A stretch of DNA of 64,000 nucleotides from JAGLTZ01 sp964637695 (GCA_964637695.1 CAZWVF010000003.1:1-64000), one strand, 5' to 3'; positions 8,021-17,428 are shown, numbered from the stretch's first letter. A program made the numbers and translations. Notes: generated by a model from the letters alone, not told the origin.

Positions 8021-10132
8021 ATGACCAGACGTGCGATGGTAATATCACTCGCACTGGTATTCGCGTCGAGTACCGGTGCCAATGCCCAGATGACGCCGTG
8101 GTACCAGTGGACGCTGCTGCCGGCCGATATCATGGATGAGATTATCGGCGAATCTTCAGGCGAAACAGCCTGGAACACCATCATGGAGACAGGTGGTTAC
8201 AACAGGGACCGCCAGGCCGAGGAGTATGAAGGCACTTTTTTCGAAACACAGTACATTTACGATCAGCTGGTACTGTATGGCCTTCCAGGTGCAGAGATCG
8301 TTCGCCTGCCCGGTGCCGGGGCGTGGGATGGGATCAAGGGTGAACTGTGGGAAGTGAGTCCGATGCGTCAGAAGCTCTCATCCTTTCAGGATATGAGAGC
8401 GATGCTCGCCAGCGGGAGCACAAACGCTGATGTGACGGCTGAATTGGTCTGGGTAGGCAGGGGAACACAGGAGGAACTCGATGGGCTGGATGTTGCCGGT
8501 AAGATAGTTGTTACGGAGGGCTCGATGGGAGGGGTGCACAACCTTGCATGCATAGAGATGGGAGCCCTGGGAGTGGTGTGCATCAGCAATTCCCGTCCAA
8601 ACTTCGATCCACTTCAGATCCCCTGGAGCGGAGTAGGCAGAAGGCGCGGCGAGGGAGGTCAGGCCAAGTTCGGATTCTACATTCCACCCCGTGAAGCAGA
8701 AACACTGAAAAGGCGGCTGCTGGCCGGACAGACGATCACAGTCCATGCCGAGGTGGAGTCAACCATGCGCGAATTCGACCTGGAAGACATCATCTGCAAC
8801 ATTCCAGGTACCGACCCCGACGCCGGCGAGGTTATCCTCTCGGCTCATCTTTTTGAAGGGTACGTCAAGCAGGGTGCAAATGACAATATCTCGGGAAGCG
8901 CTGGTATCCTGGAGGTCGCCCGCATACTCAACACCCTGATAGAGGAGGGACGGATACCGCGCCCGAAGAGAACAATCCGGTTCCTGTGGGGTCCCGAATT
9001 TTCGGGGACCGGTCCATGGGTACAGGCCAACAAGGACCTCATGGAGAAAACGCTCTGCAACATCAACATGGACATGGTTGGTGAATCGTTGCAGCTCAAC
9101 CTCGGCTTCACATGCCTGATGCGCACCTCATACGGGAATGCCCATTACATCAATGATGTGATGGAGAACTACTACCGCTATGTCGGTGAATCGAGCCGGG
9201 AGCGGATTCAGAACAGGAGCGGTTTCGACAAGATCCCGCGCAGGATAATCGCGCCTTCCGGAACCGACGATCCATTCTACTACAGTATCGAGACTCACTA
9301 CGGTTCCTCCGATCACATGGTTTTCAATAACTGGGGTGTTCAGGTTCCCGGCATCATGGTCATCGTCTGGCCCGACCAGTGGTACCACACATCAGGTGAC
9401 CGGGTTATAACTTCTGACCCGACACAGATGAAGAGGGTGGCGATCCTCGGTGCGGCGGGAGCCTACACGGTTGCCAGTGCTGACGATGATATGGCCATCA
9501 AAATAGCCAGTGAAACAGCGAGCAACGGGACACGGCGTCTGGGCCACCAGCTGGTAATGGGTTTTGAGAGGTTGAACGGCGTTACCACAGCGGCGGATCT
9601 GGAAGACGCTTACAGGTGGGCCCGGGCTCATATCGAAGGGACCGTTCTGGCCGAAAAGTCCACCCTTGAGAGTATCCTGGAGCTTGCAGAGGATGCGGAC
9701 CGTGTTGGCAGTCATGTAAAAGCGATGCAGAAATCAGTAGATGCCATCGCTGAGGTTAACCTCAGCGCGCTCGAGTCCCACATGAACGCAGTAGCTGCAA
9801 AACTGAATACCCGGCCAGTCAGGATCCGCCTGAGCGACCTGGAGCGGAGAGCCTCCAGGATGGTGCCCAGCCAGACCTCCAGGGTGAAGGAGAACGGCTA
9901 TAATGGTTACAGGCAGTTCATGAGCCAGGTGACGGAAGAGGACCAGGCGAGGTTCCCTTACGACAGAAGGAGTATCGCCAGCACGGGCGAGGTGGAGCTT
10001 CTGATCAACGGCGTCTTCAGCGTTCTGGATATCAAGAAGATGCTCGATGCCCAGTACGACAGGACCTCAGATCTGCAGGCGATCATCAACTACATCGAGA
10101 TACTCAAACTGGCCGGACTGGTCGAAATGTAG
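8021..10132 (+). CDS. Exported M28-family zinc aminopeptidase with PA domain
   Basis: A 703-residue protein with a signal peptide (residues 1-22, ending ANAQ). It has a protease-associated domain around residues 145-195 and an M28 catalytic core around 245-490. In the core the metal-site residues can be seen: SAH, then GANDNISG with the bridging Asp, GPEF with the likely catalytic Glu, NMDMVGE, and SDHMVF. The usual Asp two residues after the first His is replaced (AHLFEG), which is unusual for the family. A helical C-terminal region of about 200 residues follows. RBS GGAGGAAAG precedes ATG 8021. It is one of three exported metallopeptidases in the window, which suggests a peptide-scavenging lifestyle. 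Confidence 0.85.
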   Translation: MTRRAMVISLALVFASSTGANAQMTPWYQWTLLPADIMDEIIGESSGETAWNTIMETGGYNRDRQAEEYEGTFFETQYIYDQLVLYGLPGAEIVRLPGAGAWDGIKGELWEVSPMRQKLSSFQDMRAMLASGSTNADVTAELVWVGRGTQEELDGLDVAGKIVVTEGSMGGVHNLACIEMGALGVVCISNSRPNFDPLQIPWSGVGRRRGEGGQAKFGFYIPPREAETLKRRLLAGQTITVHAEVESTMREFDLEDIICNIPGTDPDAGEVILSAHLFEGYVKQGANDNISGSAGILEVARILNTLIEEGRIPRPKRTIRFLWGPEFSGTGPWVQANKDLMEKTLCNINMDMVGESLQLNLGFTCLMRTSYGNAHYINDVMENYYRYVGESSRERIQNRSGFDKIPRRIIAPSGTDDPFYYSIETHYGSSDHMVFNNWGVQVPGIMVIVWPDQWYHTSGDRVITSDPTQMKRVAILGAAGAYTVASADDDMAIKIASETASNGTRRLGHQLVMGFERLNGVTTAADLEDAYRWARAHIEGTVLAEKSTLESILELAEDADRVGSHVKAMQKSVDAIAEVNLSALESHMNAVAAKLNTRPVRIRLSDLERRASRMVPSQTSRVKENGYNGYRQFMSQVTEEDQARFPYDRRSIASTGEVELLINGVFSVLDIKKMLDAQYDRTSDLQAIINYIEILKLAGLVEM

Positions 10133-10169
10133 GCTGATCCTCCATATCTGCCATAGGTTCATAACCGTT

Positions 10170-10197
10170 AAAGGGGTGGGATTTTCCCTGCCCCTTT
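10170..10197 (+). terminator. Hairpin terminator-like structure after the M28 gene
   Basis: AAAGGGG at 10170-10176 pairs with CCCCTTT at 10191-10197, and GGG/CCC extends the stem inside a small bulge, leaving a loop ATTTT. It lies 38 bases after the M28 stop. The tail is TTTGCTGTTGT rather than a clean T run, so termination strength is uncertain. The rest of the gap up to 10349 shows nothing clear. Confidence 0.45.
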
Positions 10198-10349
10198 GCT
10201 GTTGTATGATGAATCTCCTGGCCCGACAACAGTCGGCTTCGATTGGATGGAAGCGATCCGAACGCCGGTTCAACGTAAACGTCACCTTCATTCATTGCGT
10301 TGTTCCTGATGCAGAGGGATCATAATCGGAAAAGCAGAGAACAGATATT

Positions 10350-11081
10350 ATGAACTCCAGAATCGTACAACTCTTCACCATAACAGCTCTCCTGAGCAGT
10401 GCCGCCTCGTGCGGTCTTCTGGAAAGTGAAAAGGTAGAGATATACAAAGATTACTCCGCCCAGATGGATGTGGAAGGGACCAGTGTAAGTTATACGATCG
10501 CGATTCCACGTTCTTACTCGGATGACACGCCCGCGCCCCTGGTTCTGGCCCTTCATTTTGGAGGCCAGCCCTCACGATATTACGGCGGCTATTTCATGAA
10601 TATGCTGGTTAAACCGGCTTTGAGGGAATTGAAGGCGATCATCCTCGCGCCTACCATACCTGTAGGAAGCAGCTGGATAGAATCGGTAAGTGAGGATGCT
10701 GTCATGGGCCTGCTCGAGGAAATCAGAAAGGAATACAACATAGATCCCGATCGAATCCTGGTGACCGGATTCAGTCTGGGAGGAATCGGTACCTGGGAGT
10801 ATGCATCGAACTACCCCGACGTGTTTTCGGCGGCAATACCGATCTCCGGAATGCCCTCAGCCGGAATCGCCGATACGATTTCGGGGATCCCGCTGTATGT
10901 GATCCACAGCAAGGCCGATCAGGTTTTTCCATGGAGGGAAGTGGAGGAAGTTGTACAACAGCTCCAGTCGCGTGGTCTCGATGTGCATTTCACAATTCTG
11001 GAAGGCATCACCCACTATGAGACCGGCAGATTCATCGGACCCCTTAAAGACGCCATTCCCTGGATCAGGGAGAAATGGTAA
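10350..11081 (+). CDS. Alpha/beta hydrolase lipoprotein (esterase/depolymerase-like)
   Basis: A 243-residue protein with a lipoprotein signal peptide (hydrophobic stretch then SSAASC, Cys at about residue 21). It has the serine hydrolase nucleophile elbow GFSLGG at about residue 140. An Asp in the HSKADQVFPW segment and a His in GITHYE complete a plausible Ser-Asp-His triad. The pattern resembles PHB-depolymerase/feruloyl-esterase-like hydrolases that act in the periplasm or on the outer membrane. The natural substrate cannot be read from sequence. It might release aromatic acids for the adjacent benzoyl-CoA island, but the gene is convergent with that island (no intergenic bases) and need not be linked. 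Confidence 0.75.
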   Translation: MNSRIVQLFTITALLSSAASCGLLESEKVEIYKDYSAQMDVEGTSVSYTIAIPRSYSDDTPAPLVLALHFGGQPSRYYGGYFMNMLVKPALRELKAIILAPTIPVGSSWIESVSEDAVMGLLEEIRKEYNIDPDRILVTGFSLGGIGTWEYASNYPDVFSAAIPISGMPSAGIADTISGIPLYVIHSKADQVFPWREVEEVVQQLQSRGLDVHFTILEGITHYETGRFIGPLKDAIPWIREKW

Positions 11082-12362
11082 CTAAACCGACTCGATAATC
11101 AGGGATATTCCCTGGCCCCCACCGATGCACATGGTTATCAGACCACAGCGCAGTTTCTCTCGTCGGAGTGCATAGGCACAGGTCAGTGCAAGCATCGCTC
11201 CCGTTGCTCCCAGCGGGTGTCCCAGAGCGATGGCACCTCCCATCGGGTTCACCTTTTCGGGGTCGATGCCCATCCCCTCGAAATCACGGATGCAGGCCAG
11301 GGCCTGAGGGGCAAAAGCCTCGTTCAGCTCAACGATGTCTATTTCTGACCCTTTGATCCCGGCTTGTTCCAGCGCCATACGGGTGGCGGGTACAGGTCCC
11401 CATCCCATGATCTGAGGATCGCAGGCTGCAACACCGATTCCTGCAATCCTGGCAAGAGGTTTCAATTCATGCTTTTCTGCATCCGCTTCCAAGCCGATCA
11501 CCATGGCTGCGGCACCATCCACCACCGCACTGGCATTGCCGGCCGTAATGATGCCTCCCGGCTCGAAAGCAGCCTGCAGCTTTGCCATTTTCTCCAGCGA
11601 CACATTATCCATGATATGCGTGTCGTGCCTCACCTCGATTGGTTCATCTGTACCGGTTCCCTGTACGGTGACAGGCTCTATCTCCTCGTCGAACCAGCCT
11701 GCATCCCTCGCCTTGCGGGCATTCACCTGAGACCTGTAACCGAACGCATCGGCTTCCTCACGAGTGATATTGTATCTTCTGCCGAACTCCTCGGCTGTAT
11801 TAGCCATGGTCATCTGCGCACCGGGATCGTAGAGGGAGAGCAGAAGCGTGTCCTGCAGGTGGGTGCCTGGCGGAAGGTCTTTGACGTTGATCGGGCCGTA
11901 TTTCTGCACTGCAGATCCCACTTTCAGTCCTCGATAGTTGAAGAGACTGAAGGGACTCTGCATGCTCTCACTTCCCCCCACAACTATGAATGGCCGTGCC
12001 GCATCATGACGTGTTCCTGCAAGGATCATATCTGTTCCCGTTGCAACCGCCTCGGCACCACTGCCGCATATCCTGGCTACTGTCAGCGCAGGTACGTCAT
12101 CACCCAGCCTGCTTCTCCACCTCATCCCCTGGGCGGCATATATCGAGTCACGGTGAGTATGCTGTGCCATTCCCATCACGACATGACCGACCAGCTCTGA
12201 ATCGATCCCCGTGTTCTCGAGTGCGGCATCGATGGCCATGCCGCCCAGCTGAGTTGCCGAGAACCTTGAAAACAGACCAGGCTTCGAATTGTTCACGAGG
12301 ATATCGGCCCTGGGTGTTCTCCGGCCGCCATCCAGAATGACTATTGATCTCTCCATGTCCAT
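11082..12362 (-). CDS. Acetyl-CoA C-acyltransferase (thiolase), third gene of beta-oxidation operon
   Basis: A 426-residue thiolase. The acyl-accepting cysteine lies in ICGSGAEAVA, and the active-site motifs NEAFAPQAL, GHPLGATGA and CIGGGQG are all present. I place the start at ATG 12362 because GGAG lies six bases upstream; a TTG at 12374 is in frame but abuts the preceding stop. The gene follows the fused dehydrogenase/hydratase after 12 bases. With that protein and the first thiolase it would cleave 3-oxoacyl-CoA, here most plausibly 3-oxopimelyl-CoA to glutaryl-CoA plus acetyl-CoA. Why two thiolases are kept in one operon is not clear; they may serve different chain lengths. Confidence 0.9.
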   Translation of the reverse strand: MDMERSIVILDGGRRTPRADILVNNSKPGLFSRFSATQLGGMAIDAALENTGIDSELVGHVVMGMAQHTHRDSIYAAQGMRWRSRLGDDVPALTVARICGSGAEAVATGTDMILAGTRHDAARPFIVVGGSESMQSPFSLFNYRGLKVGSAVQKYGPINVKDLPPGTHLQDTLLLSLYDPGAQMTMANTAEEFGRRYNITREEADAFGYRSQVNARKARDAGWFDEEIEPVTVQGTGTDEPIEVRHDTHIMDNVSLEKMAKLQAAFEPGGIITAGNASAVVDGAAAMVIGLEADAEKHELKPLARIAGIGVAACDPQIMGWGPVPATRMALEQAGIKGSEIDIVELNEAFAPQALACIRDFEGMGIDPEKVNPMGGAIALGHPLGATGAMLALTCAYALRREKLRCGLITMCIGGGQGISLIIESV

Positions 12363-12374
12363 GATCGGCTCCAA

Positions 12375-14342
12375 CTACTCGTTCATGAAGACCGCCGGTA
12401 CCCGGGGGCCGTTCTGTATGAAATTCTTCATACCGATGTCGTAATCCACCGTCTGCCGGCATCGGCCGAACGCCTCTGCTTCAACTTCCAGACCCTCTTC
12501 AAGGGATCTGGTGAGACCATCGCGTACAGCCTCGATAAGGATCGAATCGATGATCAGCGAATGGTGACCGATATTGGTGGAGGGCAGTTCTTCCGGCAGG
12601 GAGAGAGCCTTTCGATCCACCGGTTTCAGAGTTAATTCACCATTAAGGTGCCTGCCGATGAGATCGATGGCAGCAGCCAGAATATCTTCTGCCGGTTCAC
12701 CCGTAGCCCAGCCCCAGGCGCACGCATTCTCCGCATTGACAGGATTGCCGGTCCGCAGTATTTCAAGACCGCGTTCCAGGCCGACAAGGCGGGGCAGCCG
12801 CTGCGTTCCTCCGTAGCCGGGGATGATCCCGAGGTTCACCTCGGGCTGACCCAGCATCAGGTTGCGGCCGACCACCCGGCCGTGACAGGCCATCGAAAGC
12901 TCGGCACCGCCTCCCAGGACCGGCCCGTCAACTGCGGCCACCACCGGCTTGTTCATCTCAGATATTGTATGCATGACCGAATGACCCCGGCGACATTTCT
13001 CCACTGCTTCTTCAGGACTTTTCAGGACGGCCAGTTCCATAATGTCTGCGCCTGCCAGTGATCCGTCGAAACTGGTCAGCACCATGCCTGCAACCCCATC
13101 ATCGGTCGCCAGTTTCTCGAATACCGATTGAAGTTCATCCATCGTCAGGTCGTTCAGGGCATTCATTACCTCCGGCCGCCGGATGGTGACAATCGCGATA
13201 TCGTCCCGCCGCTCCAGAAGAACGTTTCTGTAGAAGGCAGGCAGTTTCCTGGCGGCTATGCTGTCGGGCACTTCGAATCCAGGATTCTTTTCCGCATATG
13301 TTGTGCAGATATCGTGTATATGATCAGCCCCGTATTCTTCGGCTAGATCGAGAAGACCCCTTCTGAATCCAAGGGCATTTGCAGAGAGCCAGTTAAAGTC
13401 GGAAGGATCGCAGATGTCGTTGTCCACCACGTAACAGGTCCTGCCCACCAGAACCGCCAGTATCCTGTCGATCACCGTACTGGCGAGATCCTCGTCGCAG
13501 CCGGCGTCACCGGGATTTTCCGGGTCGTGCCACGGTGTGTTCGCCTGCTCTTCAAAAATCGGAGGCGGTTCGAACCAGCTGTTTCCGGTCGGGGCCTCAG
13601 CCATGAGTCTCAGACAGTGTACGTTGAGCAGGTTTCCCCGGGTCAGATCCATAACGTTGAAGGGACCGCCTCCACCTATCGCGGCGTTTACGATCATGTC
13701 GACCTGTGCCGGTGTTGCTGTTCCCTCTGCCACGATCCTTGCTGCCTCAGCACAGTAGTTGCAGAAAACATCGTCAGCGGCAAAGCAGGGAACGTCTGCC
13801 GTGATGATCGGCACCTTCCCCAGCCTGCGCAGCGTCTCGATCATCCTTTCACCAAAGACTTCATCACCGGATAGAACCACCTCGATCGGCAGACTGCGCC
13901 ACGCAGGAAAGAAGGGGTGATTCACGAAGCAGCGTTCGGGATGCTCGACTTCACTCACGATCTGTTCTCGCGGGATTCCGGAGGTTGCGAATCCGATCAG
14001 GCAGTCGGGCCTTACAATCTTCTCCAGGTCTTTCAGGATGGCCTTCTTGACTTCGAGGCTCTCCGATACCGCCTCCAGAATGTAATCGCAGTCGGCTAGA
14101 TCTTTCAGTTCCAGGGTGGGAACCAGTCCCGCTTCAATCGCTCCGGCAGCTCTGGTGCTCAATTTTCCGCGAGACAACCCCTTTGCCATATAGCTGTTGA
14201 TCCGATCCATCCCGGCGTCGAGTGCATCCTCGACGATGTCGTGAAGGAAGAGCTTGCCCTCGCCCTCTTTGGCCAGCGCTGAGATGAATCCATATGCCAG
14301 ATCGGGACCTATCGATCCCGAACCGATCACGCCGACAATCAT
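12375..14342 (-). CDS. Fused 3-hydroxyacyl-CoA dehydrogenase / enoyl-CoA hydratase
   Basis: A 655-residue bifunctional beta-oxidation enzyme with the domain order reversed relative to FadB. A NAD-binding dehydrogenase comes first (GVIGSGSIG at residues 4-12, then the dehydrogenase C-terminal helices to about 370). A crotonase fold follows from about 385 (oxyanion-loop motifs GSLAGADI and GGGAELSMAC, then IIPGYGGTQRLP). This order is known from archaeal and some bacterial fused enzymes. Start is ATG 14342 with GGAGT upstream, overlapping the thiolase stop by one base (TGATG), so translation is coupled. In the benzoyl-CoA pathway the dehydrogenase half would oxidise 3-hydroxypimelyl-CoA. Confidence 0.9.
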   Translation of the reverse strand: MIVGVIGSGSIGPDLAYGFISALAKEGEGKLFLHDIVEDALDAGMDRINSYMAKGLSRGKLSTRAAGAIEAGLVPTLELKDLADCDYILEAVSESLEVKKAILKDLEKIVRPDCLIGFATSGIPREQIVSEVEHPERCFVNHPFFPAWRSLPIEVVLSGDEVFGERMIETLRRLGKVPIITADVPCFAADDVFCNYCAEAARIVAEGTATPAQVDMIVNAAIGGGGPFNVMDLTRGNLLNVHCLRLMAEAPTGNSWFEPPPIFEEQANTPWHDPENPGDAGCDEDLASTVIDRILAVLVGRTCYVVDNDICDPSDFNWLSANALGFRRGLLDLAEEYGADHIHDICTTYAEKNPGFEVPDSIAARKLPAFYRNVLLERRDDIAIVTIRRPEVMNALNDLTMDELQSVFEKLATDDGVAGMVLTSFDGSLAGADIMELAVLKSPEEAVEKCRRGHSVMHTISEMNKPVVAAVDGPVLGGGAELSMACHGRVVGRNLMLGQPEVNLGIIPGYGGTQRLPRLVGLERGLEILRTGNPVNAENACAWGWATGEPAEDILAAAIDLIGRHLNGELTLKPVDRKALSLPEELPSTNIGHHSLIIDSILIEAVRDGLTRSLEEGLEVEAEAFGRCRQTVDYDIGMKNFIQNGPRVPAVFMNE

Positions 14343-15547
14343 CAATAGACTCCTTCCACGATTGTTGCGATACCCTGTCCCACACCAATGCACATGACAA
14401 CGAGCCCGAGCTGAGCCTTCCGTCTCTTCATCTCGTGGAGCAGCGTCACCATCAACCTTGCACCGGTACTGCCCAGCGGATGACCGATTGCGATCGCACC
14501 ACCGTTGACGTTCGTTTTTTCCATATCGAGTTCCAGCTCTCTTATGCAGGCAAGAGATTGAGCTGCAAACGCCTCGTTGAGTTCTATCAGATCGATCTGC
14601 TCCAGGCTCAGGCCGGTTCGCTCCAGTACTTTGCGAGTTGCAGGTATCGGTCCCAGACCCATAAAACCGGGATCAACGCCGGCAACTGCCGAGGCCACCC
14701 AGCGTGCGATCGGTTTCAGGCCCAGACGTATGGCGGTCTCCTCCTCTACTACGAGCAGGGCAGCAGCACCGTCATTAATGCTCGAAGAATTACCGGCCGT
14801 GACACTGCCTCCCTGACGGAATACAGGTTCGAGCCCGGCCAGCTTCTCCAGAGATGTGTCAGACCTGGGGCCCTCATCCCGATCCACGATGACGGGATCG
14901 CCCTTTCGCTGAGGTATCACCACCGGCACGATCTCGTCATTGAATCGGCCGGTGTTCCAGGCGGTTATCGCTCTCCGGTGGCTTTCGAGAGCGAACCGGT
15001 CCTGATCCTCCCTCTCGATACCATACGATTCAGCCACATTCTCCGCGGTTGCTCCCATACTTACGGGTGGATGCTGTGCGGCAAGCTTGGGATTGGTAAA
15101 GTGCCATCCTATGGTGGAATCACAGATCTCCTGGTTTCGATCGAACGCAGTTTCGGCTTTGGAGATAACGAGGGGCGAGCGGCTCATACTTTCAACGCCG
15201 CCGGCAATGAAGACGTCTCCCATTCCTGTTTTGACGGCCATCGCCGCCTGGTTGATGGCCTCCAGGCCCGATCCACAAAGACGATTCAGGGTGCATCCTG
15301 CGATCTCCACAGGGAAGCCTGCCAGAAGCGCTGCCATCCTGGCCACGTTGCGATTATCCTCACCGGCCTGGTTCGATGCGCCGAACAGGACGTCCTCCAG
15401 CAGCCCGGGATCGATCCCGCTCCGATCGGCCGCCTCCCGCATGACCAGGGCTGCCATGTCATCCGGGCGGATATCTTTCAGAGCACCGCCATATCTGCCG
15501 ACAGGAGTTCTTACTGCTTCGACGATAACCGCCTCGCGAGATTCCAT
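14342..15547 (-). CDS. Acyl-CoA thiolase, first gene of beta-oxidation operon
   Basis: A 401-residue thiolase with all catalytic motifs: LCGSGLEAI (nucleophilic Cys near residue 89), NEAFAAQSLACI, GHPLGSTGARL and CIGVGQG. The N-terminus (EAVIVEAVRTPVG) and length are those of degradative 3-oxoacyl/beta-ketoadipyl-CoA thiolases. It is the first gene of a three-gene minus-strand operon and is divergent from the tetR-led operon. The shared 187-base gap holds a putative operator with an AT-rich -10-like element on the minus side. Its most likely role is cleavage of 3-oxopimelyl-CoA from ring cleavage. Confidence 0.9.
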   Translation of the reverse strand: MESREAVIVEAVRTPVGRYGGALKDIRPDDMAALVMREAADRSGIDPGLLEDVLFGASNQAGEDNRNVARMAALLAGFPVEIAGCTLNRLCGSGLEAINQAAMAVKTGMGDVFIAGGVESMSRSPLVISKAETAFDRNQEICDSTIGWHFTNPKLAAQHPPVSMGATAENVAESYGIEREDQDRFALESHRRAITAWNTGRFNDEIVPVVIPQRKGDPVIVDRDEGPRSDTSLEKLAGLEPVFRQGGSVTAGNSSSINDGAAALLVVEEETAIRLGLKPIARWVASAVAGVDPGFMGLGPIPATRKVLERTGLSLEQIDLIELNEAFAAQSLACIRELELDMEKTNVNGGAIAIGHPLGSTGARLMVTLLHEMKRRKAQLGLVVMCIGVGQGIATIVEGVY

Positions 15548-15690
15548 ATGATCATAACCCTCATATCGGGTGTGCGACTCCGATTACTGCTTAACGGGGA
15601 TGCTACATGTTGCAGACCATTTCGGCAATCTGTCCTGCGCTCTTTCCATCTGATTCGGACAGGTTGACGCTCCGGCCGCAACCGCACTAC

Positions 15691-15713
15691 GATATTCTTT
15701 CGAACGTTCGTTC
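15691..15713 (-). promoter_or_regulatory. Putative TetR operator and -10 region of thiolase operon
   Basis: TTCGAACGTTCGTTC lies at 15699-15713. Its core is the inverted repeat GAACG-TT-CGTTC. Read on the minus strand, the element is followed immediately by AGAATATCGTAG, close to the GAGTATATTGTAG that follows the same element in the benzoyl-CoA reductase promoter. The element sits between the divergent thiolase and tetR genes, the classic place for a TetR-family operator. Assignment to the neighbouring TetR is inference. Confidence 0.6.
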
Positions 15714-15734
15714 TGCAGCGTTCCGATCGAATCG

Positions 15735-16412
15735 ATGAACCGGTTAACCCCGACTGCAGTGACAGATACGAAGATGGCCGATAACGAGACAGAAGCCAAT
15801 TCCATATCAGGAGAACGATCAGCCGCCAAACTGGAGAAACTGCTGACTGTTGCGGCCGAACTGATGGCCGTGCAGGGTTACGACCAGACCTCTGTGCGCG
15901 ACGTAGCGCGGGAAACGGGCTTCAGCCTGGCCGGGATGTACTACTACTTCCAGAGCAAAGAGGATCTGCTGTACCAGATCCAGTACCGCACCTTTGACTC
16001 TCTGCTTCAGGAGCAGGAGGGCATCTCCAGGGGTGAGGGGAGTGCCGAGGAGAGGCTTCGTCTCTTCGTTCAGAATCATCTCTCATTCTACACCACGCAT
16101 TTCAACGAGATGAAAGTCTGCACTTTCGAACTTCATTCCTTGAAGGATGAGCGATACACAACCATCGAGTCGCTCCGCCGGAAGAACTTCAAGATCGCCA
16201 TGGAAATCGTAAGAGAGATCGTCGAGGGATCCGGCCGGCCGGATGACGGAGGAGAGGTTGTCCGTCATTACACGCTTTTCATTTTCGGAATGCTCAATTG
16301 GATTTTCATGTGGTTCGATCCGGAGCGCGATGCGCCTCTCGAAAAACTGAGTGACGAACTGGTACAACTGGCGCTGCACGGACTGCGGGACGGCAGTTCA
16401 CGTGGTGCCTGA
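15735..16412 (+). CDS. TetR-family regulator of the benzoyl-CoA island
   Basis: A 225-residue regulator with an N-terminal helix-turn-helix (TSVRDVARETGFSLAGMYYYF, about residues 53-73) and a large helical ligand domain like those of acyl-CoA-responsive TetR proteins. Its own gap carries a GAACG-TT-CGTTC element, and a better copy lies before the reductase operon at 36.85 kb, so it is the prime candidate for the pathway repressor, relieved by an aromatic or acyl-CoA. It is followed after 42 bases by the ring-hydrolase gene and may be the first gene of that operon. The start is uncertain: ATG 15735 and ATG 15774 are both possible, and neither has a strong ribosome site. Confidence 0.85.
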   Translation: MNRLTPTAVTDTKMADNETEANSISGERSAAKLEKLLTVAAELMAVQGYDQTSVRDVARETGFSLAGMYYYFQSKEDLLYQIQYRTFDSLLQEQEGISRGEGSAEERLRLFVQNHLSFYTTHFNEMKVCTFELHSLKDERYTTIESLRRKNFKIAMEIVREIVEGSGRPDDGGEVVRHYTLFIFGMLNWIFMWFDPERDAPLEKLSDELVQLALHGLRDGSSRGA

Positions 16413-16454
16413 CAGCCTGCCGACAGAGGACAGGACAGAAAAGGAAATCGGGAA

Positions 16455-17417
16455 ATGACACTCTTTCCTTCCAGACCAGCAAGTGAGTTCGATTTTCAGG
16501 AGATCCTGTACGAAAAGAAGGACCTCGTAGCCCGAATAACGATAAACCGGCCGAAGGCTTACAATGCCTATACGACCCATACCCTCCAGGAACTGATCAC
16601 GGCATTTACCGATGCTGCGAACGACGACGGAGTGGGGGTCATAATTTTCACAGGTGCGGGTGACAGGGCCTTTTGCACCGGGGGGGACGTCAAGGAGTAC
16701 GCCTCGGTTTACACGCAGCGTCCGAGGGACTACTGGAAGTATATGGGTCTCTTCTCCGGTTATATCGAAAGCATCCTGAAAACCGGTAAGGTGACGATAG
16801 CGCGCCTGAACGGCATGGCGGTCGGAGGCGGGAATGAATCGCAGCTTGCCTGTGATCTGGCCGTGATGGCCGATGACACTTATATCGCTCAGGTGGGAAC
16901 GAGTGTGGGCAGTGTGGCCTGCGGTGGTGCCACCCAGTGGCTCTCCATAGTCGTCGGTGACCGTCGCGCCCGTGAGATCCTCTTTCTGAATCACAAGATA
17001 CCAGCCGGGCAGGCGCTCGAATGGGGCCTGGTCAACCGGGTGGTCCCCAGAGACCGGTTGGATGAGGCGGTGGATGAGATGGCCCAGGAGCTGCTGGACA
17101 AATTCCCCGAATGCACACGCTACACAAAGGCGCAGCTCAATTACTGGAAAGAGTCAGTCTGGTACTCGACTGTCGGCCATGCACGTGACTGGCTCAGCAC
17201 TCACTTCACATCAATGGAACCGTACGAGGGAATGACCGCCTTCGTGGAGAAGCGCCAGGCCCGTTATCGCGAACTTCGGGAGAAAGCAGCTTCAGGCGGC
17301 AGCAGTGAATTCCTGTGGGGACCCTACTCCCATACGTGCCAGGTATGCGGAGCCGCTGGTATTCCGGCAGAATTTGAATACTGCGGAGTGTGCGGGGCCA
17401 AACTGGAGAAAGAATAA
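16455..17417 (+). CDS. Oah/BamA-like ring-opening hydrolase with C-terminal zinc ribbon
   Basis: A 320-residue crotonase-fold protein. The stretch from NAYTT through FTGAGDRAFCTGG, KEY, RP..Y..YM.LF and NGMAVGGGNE is what I remember of 6-oxocyclohex-1-ene-1-carbonyl-CoA hydrolases (Oah, BzdY, BamA). Those enzymes add two waters and open the ring to 3-hydroxypimelyl-CoA. It differs from them in two ways. It lacks the roughly 40-50 residue insertion and N-terminal extension of the 370-380-residue BamA enzymes, and it carries two CxxC pairs at the end (CQVCG near 295, CGVCG near 312), a zinc-ribbon-like tail. A BadI-type 2-ketocyclohexanecarboxyl-CoA hydrolase is the main alternative. Context with Dch and Had favours Oah function. 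Confidence 0.75.
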   Translation: MTLFPSRPASEFDFQEILYEKKDLVARITINRPKAYNAYTTHTLQELITAFTDAANDDGVGVIIFTGAGDRAFCTGGDVKEYASVYTQRPRDYWKYMGLFSGYIESILKTGKVTIARLNGMAVGGGNESQLACDLAVMADDTYIAQVGTSVGSVACGGATQWLSIVVGDRRAREILFLNHKIPAGQALEWGLVNRVVPRDRLDEAVDEMAQELLDKFPECTRYTKAQLNYWKESVWYSTVGHARDWLSTHFTSMEPYEGMTAFVEKRQARYRELREKAASGGSSEFLWGPYSHTCQVCGAAGIPAEFEYCGVCGAKLEKE

Positions 17418-17428
17418 AGGAGAGATCG

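Noticed and set aside
11082..15547. Operon as ordinary fatty-acid beta-oxidation unrelated to the aromatic island
   Set aside because: Not fully excluded, but the shared operator with the benzoyl-CoA reductase promoter and the adjacent Oah/Dch genes make an aromatic role more likely.
14294..15667. Long open frame of about 450 codons opposite the first thiolase
   Set aside because: It is antisense to a clear thiolase with all catalytic motifs; its product has no family features and results from codon bias.
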